DNA from: Acidovorax sp. A1169
GTDB taxonomy: Bacteria > Pseudomonadota > Gammaproteobacteria > Burkholderiales > Burkholderiaceae_C
DNA: 64,000 nucleotides
Direction: 5' to 3'
Assembly (NCBI RefSeq): GCF_030704685.1
Contig: NZ_JAUZDX010000007.1
Span: forward strand, 62,001 to 126,000
The notes beneath the pieces were generated by a model. The model was not told where the DNA came from, ran no database searches, and saw only the letters and a program-made list of their open reading frames with translations. Below, one piece after another: positions 15,718 through 24,294 of the stretch (the first letter of the stretch is position 1; each line of letters opens with the position of its first letter). The position numbers and the translations under genes are program-made.

Positions 15718-16539
15718 TTATTGAATCTCTCTGGGGTTGATACGAACGGGGTTGCGCAGTGGCTCGATGAAGAGCTTTTCGCCTTCCAGGCGCACCTGGG
15801 CCGGCCTGCCCGCGACGTCGTCGGGCAGTGCGGTCTCCGTCGTGCGGTAGATGCCTGCGATGGAGACCAGCTGCGGCTCCATGCAGGTGGAAAAGATGCG
15901 TGCTTCGGTATTGCCGCGCGCGCCAGCGATGGCGCGCCCGCGCAGCGGGGCATAAACGTGGATGTTGCCATCGGCGATCACCTCGGCGCCAAAGCTGACC
16001 ATGGCCAGCACCACCAGGTCGGCACCGCGCGCATAGACCTGCTGGCCCGAGCGCAGCGGCTTGTCGATGACCATGGTGCCGGGGCCGGCCACCGGTACTT
16101 CGCGCACCACCTCGATCTCGTGCACCACCTCGCGGATGATTTCCTGCACCTGGACCGGCGCCTCGGGCTCCGGTTCGGGGGCAGCGGCAGCCTCGGCACG
16201 GGCCGGGGGCGCATCGGGCACGGCCGCCAGGCCCACGGCGCGCGCGGCGTCCATCTGGGCGGCGCTGCCGCCGCGCACGGCCACGGGCAGGGTGCGGTGT
16301 TCACGCAGCACGGCGACGATGGCGGCGAAATCGATGGTTTCCTCGGACTCGCGCACCAGGGCCAGGTCGATCAGCACCGGATCGTTGTCGAAAAAGCCCG
16401 GGGCGTCGGCCACGCGCTCGACCAGATCGGCAGCGAACTGCGTGGCATCGGTGGTCTTGAGCAGCACGGCCACGACGGACAGCGATGCGCTCTTGAGGTC
16501 GAAGCGGGTGCGGGCCTGGGCCGCCGTGGAAAAGGCCAT
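15718..16539 (-). CDS. minC: septum site-determining protein MinC
   Basis: The 273-residue protein has the N-terminal FtsZ-inhibitory domain (about 1-105) and the C-terminal beta-helical MinD-binding domain (about 165-260, with PLRSGQQVYARGADLVVL and GNIHVYAPLRGRAIAGARG). The intervening Ala/Pro/Glu-rich linker makes it longer than the roughly 230-residue enterobacterial protein, as is common in Burkholderiales. ATG 16539 (MAFSTAAQARTRFDLKSASL) matches the usual N-terminus. It is the first gene of the min operon. Confidence 0.96.
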   Translation of the reverse strand: MAFSTAAQARTRFDLKSASLSVVAVLLKTTDATQFAADLVERVADAPGFFDNDPVLIDLALVRESEETIDFAAIVAVLREHRTLPVAVRGGSAAQMDAARAVGLAAVPDAPPARAEAAAAPEPEPEAPVQVQEIIREVVHEIEVVREVPVAGPGTMVIDKPLRSGQQVYARGADLVVLAMVSFGAEVIADGNIHVYAPLRGRAIAGARGNTEARIFSTCMEPQLVSIAGIYRTTETALPDDVAGRPAQVRLEGEKLFIEPLRNPVRINPREIQ

Positions 16540-16689
16540 GAAATGGGAGGTTGGTAGAAGAAGCGCGCAAAAACCGGTAAAGAAGCCGCAAAGTGTACCG
16601 TGGGCCCGCAAACACCCTGTCTCGGGGCGTATCAGGCCCGTGCCCGGCAATGGCCGTCAGCGCTGGCGCACCCCTTCCATAATCGACCG

Positions 16690-17613
16690 ATGTCCATTGC
16701 CCGCAAAAACCACCTCGACTCCCTGGCCATCGGCCTGTTGCTCGCCTGCTGCATGTTCTGGGGCTTCCAGCAGGTGCTGGTCAAGGCCACGGTGGCCGAG
16801 GTGGCCCCGGTGTTCCAGGCCTTCGTGCGCTTCGTGCTGGCCGCACTGGCCGTGGCCGCGTGGTGCATGTGGCGCGGCGTGCCCCTGTCCAGCCGCAGTG
16901 AACCCGCAGGCGCCCTGCGCGCCGGGCTGCTGGCCGGGGCCCTGTTCGCGGGCGAGTTCGCCTGCATCTATGTGGGCCTGCAGTACACCAGCGCCTCGCG
17001 GCTCACGGTGTTCCTGTACGGCGCACCGTTCTGGGTGGCGCTGCTGCTGCCGCACTTCATTCCCGGCGAGCGGCTGCGCGGCTGGCAGTGGCTTGGCCTG
17101 GCCGCGGCCTTCGTGGGCGTGGGGCTGGCCCTGGGCGACGGCATGGTCGGATCGGCGAATGCTGCCATGCCCCAGGCTTGGCTCGGCGACCTGCTGGGCG
17201 TGGCCGCCGGCCTGATGTGGGCGCTGACCACGGTGGTCATCCGCACCACGCCGCTGGCGCGCGTGGCCCCGGCCAAGCAGCTCTTCTACCAGGTAGGCGT
17301 GAGCGCCGCCGTGCTGCCCCTGCTGTCCCTGGCGCTGGGCGAGACCTGGACCTGGCGCTTCAGCGCCTTCGCCTGGGGTTCGCTGCTGGTGCAGGCCCTG
17401 GTGGGCGCGTTCGTGAGCTACCTTGCCTGGATGTGGATGCTGGCCCACTACCCGGCCACGCGCATCTCGGTGTTCGTGTTCCTGACCCCGGTCTTCGCCC
17501 TGCTGTTCGGCGCCTGGTGGCTGGGCGAGCCGGTGACCACGGGGCTCGTGGTGGCCCTGGCGCTGGTGGCCGCGGGCATCGTGCTGGTCAATCGCAAGCC
17601 CGCAGTACCCTGA
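16690..17613 (+). CDS. EamA/DMT-family permease
   Basis: The 307-residue protein comprises two tandem EamA repeats totalling about ten hydrophobic helices, with typical phrases such as WGFQQVLVKATVAEVAPVFQ and FVFLTPVFALLFGAWWLGE. It is an inner-membrane exporter or permease of the drug/metabolite superfamily with unknown substrate. ATG 16690 is chosen because the upstream frame lies in the min promoter region. It is divergent from minC and ends next to an intergenic repeat. Confidence 0.88.
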   Translation: MSIARKNHLDSLAIGLLLACCMFWGFQQVLVKATVAEVAPVFQAFVRFVLAALAVAAWCMWRGVPLSSRSEPAGALRAGLLAGALFAGEFACIYVGLQYTSASRLTVFLYGAPFWVALLLPHFIPGERLRGWQWLGLAAAFVGVGLALGDGMVGSANAAMPQAWLGDLLGVAAGLMWALTTVVIRTTPLARVAPAKQLFYQVGVSAAVLPLLSLALGETWTWRFSAFAWGSLLVQALVGAFVSYLAWMWMLAHYPATRISVFVFLTPVFALLFGAWWLGEPVTTGLVVALALVAAGIVLVNRKPAVP

Positions 17614-17635
17614 AAGTTTTATGCGGCGATCCCGG

Positions 17636-17784
17636 GCGGCCTTACGGGGCGCGGCATCGGCAATCGCGCTGCCCAAGCCAGGGCAGCCGCGCAAGGGCCG
17701 CCCCGCCGCGCCGGCTGCGTCCCCCTTCCCGAATGGCGCAGCCATTCGAGAGAAGTGGTGAAGGCGCGAAGCGACTCAGGGGGT
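17636..17784 (-). repeat. CCCCCTGAG intergenic repeat, copy A
   Basis: Read on the minus strand it begins CCCCCTGAGTCGCTTCGCG (17783 leftward) and includes GGGGGACGC and GGCGGGGCGGCCCTTGC. The same ordered blocks occur in the opposite orientation at 21779-21940. It lies between the convergent EamA and pssA genes. I believe this repeat is frequent in Comamonadaceae genomes; its role may be transcription termination. Confidence 0.65.
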
Positions 17785-17787
17785 TGT

Positions 17788-18417
17788 TCAGAATTTCGGA
17801 ATGCGGATACGGCTGATCATCAAGGAGCCGGAAACCGCAAACAGCAGCACCAGCGGATGCAACGTGAAGCCGCCGACCAGCACCTTGCCGAACCACAGGT
17901 TCTCGCCGAGCGCACCCATATAGCCGGCCAGGGCCAGCAGGGCCACCAGCACGATGGAGGTGGGGATAGGCGTGCCCTCGAAGTACCGGACCTTGCCGTC
18001 GTCGCCCGAGAGCGTTTCGGCCGTGACGTTGTAGCGCGCCAGGCGAGAGACGCCGCAGGCCACGAAGTAGGCCAGCACCACGCGGTCGTACAGGCCCTGC
18101 ATGCCGCAGCCATAGGCCATGATGGCGGGCGCCACGCCGAACGAGATCACGTCGGCCAGTGAGTCGAGCTCGCGCCCCATGGCCGAGCTCTTCTGGCGCC
18201 AGCGCGCGATGCGGCCGTCCAGCACGTCGAAGATCAGTGCCGCCAGCACCAGGGCGGCGGCAAAGTAGACATGCAGCACATCCCCGGTCGCCAGGTAGGT
18301 CATGGCCGAGAACAGCGCACCGACGCCGCACACCGCGTTGCCCAGCGTGAACCAGTCGGCCAGGTGGAACTCGCGGATCATCGAAAAGCGCTTGGGATGG
18401 GGTTGGGGAGTGGTCAT
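17788..18417 (-). CDS. pssA: CDP-diacylglycerol--serine O-phosphatidyltransferase
   Basis: The 209-residue integral membrane protein has the complete CDP-alcohol phosphatidyltransferase signature DG(2)AR(8)G(3)D(3)D, beginning at DVLDGRIARWRQ. It condenses CDP-diacylglycerol with serine to phosphatidylserine, the precursor of phosphatidylethanolamine. The sequence around the motif and the multiple hydrophobic helices fit the Gram-positive-like PssA common in betaproteobacteria. Start 18417 (MTTPQPHPKRFSMIREF) is used; the internal Met of MIREF is an alternative. No psd gene is adjacent. Confidence 0.87.
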   Translation of the reverse strand: MTTPQPHPKRFSMIREFHLADWFTLGNAVCGVGALFSAMTYLATGDVLHVYFAAALVLAALIFDVLDGRIARWRQKSSAMGRELDSLADVISFGVAPAIMAYGCGMQGLYDRVVLAYFVACGVSRLARYNVTAETLSGDDGKVRYFEGTPIPTSIVLVALLALAGYMGALGENLWFGKVLVGGFTLHPLVLLFAVSGSLMISRIRIPKF

Positions 18418-18708
18418 GTCGGGAGCGCTCCGGTCGCGCCAGGGGAAGTGGTGACGCCACATTATGGGCGGCTGCGCGCGCCGTTTCCTGTAGGCACATG
18501 ACCCGCGCGGGTGGGGATGCAGTGTGCACCGCCGCGCCCACCTGCCAGCACACCCTCGCAAGGGGGCGCAGCCCATCCCTTCTGACTGTCAAATTTTTTT
18601 GAACAGAGTGTCCATGTATTTAGAGGATTGTCAAAAAATCGGCGCGCACCAACAATGGCCTCTCCACCTGTTTTTCAGGATGGACCCGATTTGCCAGGAG
18701 ACAACACC
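18418..18708. other. divergent region between pssA and the acyl-CoA synthetase locus
   Basis: No gene is evident apart from the 23-codon frame that follows. An AT-rich stretch at about 18587-18640 (AAATTTTTTTGAA, TTGTCAAAAAAT) stands out from the GC-rich surroundings and probably contains the promoter of the rightward operon. Confidence 0.45.
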
Positions 18709-18780
18709 ATGCACACTGCCGGGAGCGCACAGTCGCCCTGCCCCACCCTTGTCGCCACGGGCTGGGGGGCCTGCGCATGA
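18709..18780 (+). CDS. putative 23-residue leader peptide coupled to the acyl-CoA synthetase
   Basis: An ATG 9 bp after CCAGGAG opens a frame of 23 codons (MHTAGSAQSPCPTLVATGWG, then ACA) whose TGA overlaps the ATG of the next gene as ATGA. The ribosome-binding site is better than the one of the downstream gene, so translation of this frame may control entry to the synthetase. It has no recognisable homology and could equally be a chance frame; its composition is Cys/Gly/Ala-rich. The downstream gene is in another frame, so this is not an alternative N-terminus. Confidence 0.45.
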   Translation: MHTAGSAQSPCPTLVATGWGACA

Positions 18781-20729
18781 CGACCGCCATCGGGACCACG
18801 CACGCGCGCCCGCCCTTGTCGGCCCCCTTCGCCCCGGCGTTCCCCGTGCGCAGCCTGCAGGACGTGGAGCGCCTGGAGGCGTTGCCGCTGGCCCAGGCGC
18901 TACCGGTGCAGAGCACCTACGAGATCTTCTGCAACTCGGCCCATGCCTTTGGCGACAAGACGGCGCTGAGCTTTCTGCCCACGGCCGACCCGGCCGACGA
19001 GCCCGTGCGCTGGTCGTACGCGCAGTTGCTGGCCGGCATCCACCAGACGGCCAACCTGCTGCACGACCTGGGCGTGGGCCCTCAAGATGCCGTGGCCGTG
19101 CTGCTGCCCGGCTGCCTGGAATACCACCTGGCGCTGTGGGGCGGCGAGGCAGCCGGCATCGTGCAGCCGCTCAACCCGCTGCTCACGCCAGAAAAGCTGG
19201 CGTCCATGATGACCCTGGCCCGCGCCAAGGTGCTGATCGCCTATGGCGAAGACGGCGACTCGGGCTTCTGGACCAAGGCCATGGGCCTGCTCGGCCAGGT
19301 GCCCACGCTGCGTACCGTGCTGCGCGTGGCGCCGCACGGCGAGGCCCCAGGCGCGGCCGGCCCCCTGCCCGAGGGCGTGATCGACTTTGCCAGCCGCAGC
19401 GCCCAGCCCGATGACCGGCTGGTGAGCGGGCGGCGCATCGTGGCCGGCGACATCGCGGCTTACTTCCACACCGGCGGCACCACGGGCGCGCCCAAGCTCG
19501 CGCGGCACAGCCACGGGGCGCAGGTGTTCACGGCCTGGGCCTGCGTGCAGATGCAGGGCATGCGGCCCGAGGACGCAGGCATCAACGGCTACCCGCTGTT
19601 CCACGTGGCCGGTGTGTTGCCGGGCTCCCTGGCCGCGCTCTCGGCCGGGGTGGAGACCATCATCCCCACCACCGGGCTGTTCCGCAACCGCCAGGTGATC
19701 GCCAACTACTGGCGCCTGGCCGAGCGCTACCGCTGCACCTACCTGTCGGCCGTGCCCACGGTGCTGGCCGCGCTGGCCAATGTGCCACTGGACGGCGCCG
19801 ACATTTCGGCACTGCGTTACTGCCGCACCGGTGCGGCGGTGCTGGCGCCCGAGCTGGCGGCACGCTTCGAACGCCTGTTCGGCCTTCACGTGCACGAGAG
19901 CCTGGGTATGACGGAGATGGCGGGCATCTCCACCATCACGCCGCCCGGCGTCAACGCGCCTGCGGGCTGCGTGGGCTGGCGCCTGCCGTACGTGCAGCTG
20001 CGCATCGTGGCGCTCGATGCGCACGGCAATGCCTCGGACCAGGAGATGCCGCCCGGCCAGCCGGGCATGGTGCTGTTTCACTCGCCCAACCTGTTCTCGG
20101 GCTTTCTCGACGCGGCCGACACCGCCCGGGCCTTCACGGCCGACGGCTGGCTGGCCACGGGCGACCTGGGGTTTGTCGATGGGCAGAGCAGGCTGCACCT
20201 GAGCGGGCGCTCCAAGGACCTCATCATCCGCAGCGGCCACAACATCGACCCGAAGGTCATCGAGGATGCCCTGGGCGCCCACCCTGCCGTGCAGCTGTGC
20301 GCTGCCGTGGGTGCGCCCGATGCCTATGCGGGCGAGCTGCCCGTGGTGTTCGCCACGCTGGTGCCGGGCCAGCAGGCCAGCGAGGCCGAGCTGCTCGACT
20401 TCGCCAGTGCAGGCGTGGACGAGGCCGTGGCCCGGCCGCGCCGCATCACTGTGCTGGACACCATGCCCGTGACCAACGTGGGCAAGATCTACAAGCCCGC
20501 ACTGCGCCTGCAGGCCGCCTGCCAGACCGTGCAGACGCTGGTCGACGGCGTGTGCAACGAGCTCGGCGTGGCCGAACGCCCCACCGTGCTGGCCGAGGGC
20601 GACAGCGCCGTGTGTGTCACCGTCGATGCCGCCGCCGCGGGCTCGCAGGCATTGCTGGAGCGCCTGCGCCGGGTGCTGGAGCCCCTGCCCGTCAAGGTGC
20701 AGGTGGCGCTGTCACCGCCCGCCCACTGA
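18777..20729 (+). CDS. AMP-forming acyl-CoA synthetase
   Basis: The 650-residue protein belongs to the ANL superfamily. Motif A3 is FHTGGTTGAPKLARHSHG (about residue 225), the aromatic/acid motif is ESLGMTEMAG, the hinge region is GRSKDLIIRSGHNIDPKVIE, and the adenylation lysine is in TNVGKIYKPALR. It activates a carboxylic acid to its CoA thioester; chain length or type is not clear. The C-terminus extends about 60 residues past the lysine. It is preceded by an overlapping short frame and followed 44 bp later by a Bug binding protein, suggesting import and activation of one substrate. Confidence 0.88.
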   Translation: MTTAIGTTHARPPLSAPFAPAFPVRSLQDVERLEALPLAQALPVQSTYEIFCNSAHAFGDKTALSFLPTADPADEPVRWSYAQLLAGIHQTANLLHDLGVGPQDAVAVLLPGCLEYHLALWGGEAAGIVQPLNPLLTPEKLASMMTLARAKVLIAYGEDGDSGFWTKAMGLLGQVPTLRTVLRVAPHGEAPGAAGPLPEGVIDFASRSAQPDDRLVSGRRIVAGDIAAYFHTGGTTGAPKLARHSHGAQVFTAWACVQMQGMRPEDAGINGYPLFHVAGVLPGSLAALSAGVETIIPTTGLFRNRQVIANYWRLAERYRCTYLSAVPTVLAALANVPLDGADISALRYCRTGAAVLAPELAARFERLFGLHVHESLGMTEMAGISTITPPGVNAPAGCVGWRLPYVQLRIVALDAHGNASDQEMPPGQPGMVLFHSPNLFSGFLDAADTARAFTADGWLATGDLGFVDGQSRLHLSGRSKDLIIRSGHNIDPKVIEDALGAHPAVQLCAAVGAPDAYAGELPVVFATLVPGQQASEAELLDFASAGVDEAVARPRRITVLDTMPVTNVGKIYKPALRLQAACQTVQTLVDGVCNELGVAERPTVLAEGDSAVCVTVDAAAAGSQALLERLRRVLEPLPVKVQVALSPPAH

Positions 20730-20773
20730 TCCCTCACACCGCTTCACCTACAACTATTCCAGGAGACAAAACC

Positions 20774-21778
20774 ATGCCAACCTTCCCAACCCTTCAACGA
20801 CGCACCTGGCTCGGCGCAGCCGCTCTGGCCATCAGCACCCTCGCCAGCACGGCCGCGCTGGCCCAGCAGCCGGCCTACCCCACCAAGCCGATCAAGGTGG
20901 TGGTGCCCTTTGCCCCAGGCGGCGCCACCGACGTGCTGGCCCGCGTGCTCGCCGAGAAGATGGCGGCCGGCCTGGGCCAGCCCCTGGTGGTGGACAACAA
21001 GCCCGGCGCGGCCGGCATCATCGGCACCGATGCGGTGGCCAAGGCCGCGCCCGATGGCTACACCATCGTGCTGGGCCTGAGCAATTCGCTGCTGACCAAC
21101 CAGTTCCTCTACGAAAAGCTGCCCTACGACCCGCAGCGCGACCTGGCGCTGGTCTACCAGATCGCCATCGCCCCGCTGGTGCTGGTGGCCCACCCCAGCG
21201 TGCCCGTGGCCAACGGCCCCGAACTGCTCAAGTACGCCGCCGCCAACAAGGGCAAGGTGGCCTACGGTTCCTACGGCACGGGCGCCTACCCGCACCTGGC
21301 GGGCGCCTACATGAGCCTCACGCAGAACGCCGACATGAGCCATGTGGCCTACCGGGGCGAAGCCCCCATGGTGCAGGACCTGATCGGCGGCCAGATCCAG
21401 ATGGCCTACGCCAGCGCGCTGGTGGCCAAGCCACACATCGACGCCGGCAAGCTCAAGGCGCTGGGCGTGACCGGTGAGCGGCGCATGGGCATTCTGCCCA
21501 ATGTGCCCACGCTGGCCGAGCAGGGCATGACCGACGAGGCCTACCGCGTGGCGGGCTGGCTGGCCTTTGCCGCACCGGCGGGCACGCCACCGGCCATTCT
21601 GGAGCGCCTGGCGGCCGAGGTGCGCAAGGCCGTGCAGCTGCCCGACGTGGCACAGCGCATCGCAGGCATGGGCTTCGAGGCCAAGGCCAGCTCGCCAGCC
21701 GAGTTCAAGGCCGCTTACATGAAGGAGCGGCCGGTGTGGGAGCGTTTGATCAAGCAGTCGGGCGCGAAATTGGACTAA
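20774..21778 (+). CDS. Bug-family (TctC-like) periplasmic solute-binding protein
   Basis: The 334-residue protein starts after AGGAGAC and has a Tat/Sec-like signal peptide (RRTWLGAAALAISTLASTAALAQ). The mature part carries YPTKPIKVVVPFAPGGATDVLAR and NKPGAAGIIGTDAVAKAAPDGY, the ligand-binding loops of Bug proteins. Members bind carboxylates and other small molecules for tripartite tricarboxylate transporters. No tctA/tctB genes are adjacent, so it is an orphan binding protein, as is common in this family. It probably belongs to the acyl-CoA synthetase operon. Confidence 0.92.
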   Translation: MPTFPTLQRRTWLGAAALAISTLASTAALAQQPAYPTKPIKVVVPFAPGGATDVLARVLAEKMAAGLGQPLVVDNKPGAAGIIGTDAVAKAAPDGYTIVLGLSNSLLTNQFLYEKLPYDPQRDLALVYQIAIAPLVLVAHPSVPVANGPELLKYAAANKGKVAYGSYGTGAYPHLAGAYMSLTQNADMSHVAYRGEAPMVQDLIGGQIQMAYASALVAKPHIDAGKLKALGVTGERRMGILPNVPTLAEQGMTDEAYRVAGWLAFAAPAGTPPAILERLAAEVRKAVQLPDVAQRIAGMGFEAKASSPAEFKAAYMKERPVWERLIKQSGAKLD

Positions 21779-21940
21779 CCCCCTGAGCCGCTTCGCGTCA
21801 CGGTGCGTCCGCCAGAGGCGGCCGCTCTTCGTTGCCGTCCAAGCCTGCGCAGGCAGGCTTGGAGCCGCGGCACTCAGCCCCTGAAGGGGGACGCCCTCCG
21901 TGCGGCGGGGCGGCCCTTGCACGAGGGCACTGGCCTACGC
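21779..21940 (+). repeat. CCCCCTGAG intergenic repeat, copy B
   Basis: It begins CCCCCTGAGCCGCTTCGCG immediately after the Bug stop codon and contains CCTGAAGGGGGACGCC and GGCGGGGCGGCCCTTGC. A perfect inner hairpin (CCAAGCCTGC/GCAGGCTTGG) is present. It is the inverted counterpart of copy A at 17636-17784 and likewise lies between convergent genes. Confidence 0.65.
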
Positions 21941-21966
21941 CGTGCCTGCTCAAAGGCGGGCTGACT

Positions 21967-24036
21967 TTAGTGCATTCCCGAGGCCCGTCGGTTTGCAAAC
22001 GCCACATACCAGTCCAGGCAGCCCGGGTTGGCCATGGCGTCCTTGTTGACGACCTTCTCGATGGGCTGGCCCAGCAGCAGCTTCTTGATGGGCAGCTCCT
22101 GCTTCTTGCCGCTCAGGGTGCGCGGGATTTCGGGCACCTGGAAGATGTCGTCGGGCACGAAGCGCGGGCTCAGTGCGGTGCGCACGGCGCCGTTCAGGCG
22201 CTGGCGCATGGCCTCGTCGAGCGCCACGCCCTCGCGCAGCACCACGAACAGCGGCATGTAGCTTTCGCGGCCCAGGTATTCGAGGTCGACCACCATGCTG
22301 TCGAGCACTTCGGGCAGGGCCTCGACGGCGCTGTAGATCTCGCTCGTGCCCATGCGCAGGCCATGGCGGTTGATGGTGGCGTCGGATCGGCCGTAGATGA
22401 TGCAACCGCCACTGGCACCATCGATCCTGAGCCAGTCGCCATGGCGCCAGACGGCGCCGGCCTCGGGCCCGGTGTCGCCGCCGCCGGGCCGGCGGCCATG
22501 GCCGGCCGGGTACATGTCGAAGTAGCTTGAGAGGTAGCGTTCGCCTTTCGGGTCGTTCAGCAGGTACAGCGGCATGGAAGGGATGGGCTGCACGCAGACC
22601 AGTTCGCCCACCTCGTCCTTCACCGGCTCGCCCTGGGCGTTCCACGATTCCACCGCGGCGCCCAGCATGCGGCACTGCATTTCGCCGGGCACCTGGGGCA
22701 TCTCGCGGTGGCCGCCGATGAAGGCACCGCAGAAATCCGTGCCCCCCGAGATGTTGTTCCACCAGATGTCCGGCGTGCCGATGCGCGCGAATTGCGCCGT
22801 GCCCCAGGCCTGCACCTCGGGCGAGAGCGGCGACCCTGTGGTGCCCAGCGCGCGCACGCGCGAGAGATCGCCGCAGTCGGCCAGCGCGAGCCCCGACTTC
22901 ATGCAGTTGGCGAAGAAGGCCGCGCCCGCGCCGAAGAAGGTCACCCCCGTCTCGGCCGCAAAGCGCCAGAGCGTGCCCCAGTCGGGTTGGTCCTTGCTGC
23001 CGCCGGGATTGCCGTCGTAGATCACGCAGGTGGTGCCCGAGAGCAGGCCGCTGGCCTGGGCGTTCCACATCACCCAGCCGGTGGAGCTGTACCAGTGGTA
23101 GCGCTCGCCGAAGCTGTTGGCCTCGTAGCTGCAGCCGATGTCGTTGTGCAGCACCTTGAGCTGCAGCGCCACCAGCACCATGCCGCCGTGGCCATGCACG
23201 ATGGGCTTGGGCAGGCCCGTGGTGCCGCTGGAGTAGACGATCCACAGCGGGTGGTCGAAGGGCATCCACTCGGGCTCGAAGGCATCGACCGCCGGGCCGC
23301 TGGCGGCCACGTCGGCCGCCCAGTGGGACCAGCCGGGCAGCGTGGCCGCAGCATCCAGGTTGAGCACCAGGATGGCGTGCTGCACACTGGGCAGGGCTGC
23401 GCGCAATTCGGTGAGCACGCCCGTGCGGTCGTGGTCGCGCGCGCCGTAGCGGATGCCGTCCACGCCGATCAGCACCTTGGGCTCGATCTGGCGGAAGCGG
23501 TCGAGCACGGCATGCGTGCCCATGTCGGGGGCGCAGATGCTCCACACCGCGCCGATGCTCACGGTGGCCAGCAGGGCCACCATGGCCTCGGGGATGTTGG
23601 GCAGGTAGGCGGCCACGCGGTCGCCAGGCTGCACGCCCTGGGCCTTCAGGTGCAGCGCCAGCGAGGCCACCTGGCGGCGCAGCTCGGGCCAGGCCAACTC
23701 GCGGTGCTGGCCCTTTTCATTGCGGCTGACGATGGCCGGCAGGCCGGCGGCATGGGCCGCCTGCACATGGCGCAGCGCCTGGCGTGCGTAGTTGAGCCGC
23801 ACGCCCGGGAACCATTCGGCCCCCGGCATGGTGTTGCGTGCCAACGCCACGGTGGGCGGGGCGGGCGATTCGATCTCGAAGTAGTCCCAGACGCTGTGCC
23901 AGAAGGCATCGAGCTCGGTGGTGGACCAGCGCCACAGCGCGTCGTAGCTGTCGAAGCTGAGGCCGCGCTGGTCGCGCAGCCAGTCCTGGTACAGGCGGAT
24001 CTGGGGAACGAAAGGGGGGGTATTTTTTGTCTCCAT
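21967..24036 (-). CDS. acetoacetate--CoA ligase (acetoacetyl-CoA synthetase)
   Basis: The 689-residue ANL enzyme has the AACS-type N-terminal cap (QIRLYQDWLRDQRGLSF), the A3 motif VYSSGTTGLPKPIVHGHGG, and a C-terminal RTLSGKKQELPIKKLL with the adenylation lysine. Length and motifs match acetoacetyl-CoA synthetase, which activates acetoacetate in ketone-body or polyhydroxybutyrate turnover. The start at 24036 has no strong ribosome-binding site but matches the family N-terminus. It is convergent with the Bug gene and divergent from the beta-helix protein. Confidence 0.9.
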   Translation of the reverse strand: METKNTPPFVPQIRLYQDWLRDQRGLSFDSYDALWRWSTTELDAFWHSVWDYFEIESPAPPTVALARNTMPGAEWFPGVRLNYARQALRHVQAAHAAGLPAIVSRNEKGQHRELAWPELRRQVASLALHLKAQGVQPGDRVAAYLPNIPEAMVALLATVSIGAVWSICAPDMGTHAVLDRFRQIEPKVLIGVDGIRYGARDHDRTGVLTELRAALPSVQHAILVLNLDAAATLPGWSHWAADVAASGPAVDAFEPEWMPFDHPLWIVYSSGTTGLPKPIVHGHGGMVLVALQLKVLHNDIGCSYEANSFGERYHWYSSTGWVMWNAQASGLLSGTTCVIYDGNPGGSKDQPDWGTLWRFAAETGVTFFGAGAAFFANCMKSGLALADCGDLSRVRALGTTGSPLSPEVQAWGTAQFARIGTPDIWWNNISGGTDFCGAFIGGHREMPQVPGEMQCRMLGAAVESWNAQGEPVKDEVGELVCVQPIPSMPLYLLNDPKGERYLSSYFDMYPAGHGRRPGGGDTGPEAGAVWRHGDWLRIDGASGGCIIYGRSDATINRHGLRMGTSEIYSAVEALPEVLDSMVVDLEYLGRESYMPLFVVLREGVALDEAMRQRLNGAVRTALSPRFVPDDIFQVPEIPRTLSGKKQELPIKKLLLGQPIEKVVNKDAMANPGCLDWYVAFANRRASGMH

Positions 24037-24154
24037 GGCGACGCAGCGTACCAGCGCCAGGGGATCCCTGCCATCCGGTGCCGTCTCCGGACGGACATCC
24101 GAGCCAGCGCTGCGGTCATCTACCCATCCCCGTAACAATCGGCCACATTTTTGC

Positions 24155-24164
24155 GGGTAAACCC
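24155..24164. promoter_or_regulatory. GGGTAAACCC palindrome upstream of the beta-helix protein gene
   Basis: This palindrome is the reverse complement of GGGTTTACCC found at 2342 and 2987. It lies about 130 bp upstream of the start at 24295, in the region divergent from the acetoacetyl-CoA synthetase gene. Confidence 0.4.
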
Positions 24165-24294
24165 TGGAGAGATACGACAACTCGTCGTAAATACTCCGCC
24201 TCGCACCTGGACAGCAAGCAACCACCGCGGTCAGCGCGGGGCATCGTCGGTGCGCAACAACAAACACGGTACCGACATCGGGGGGGAACTGGAC

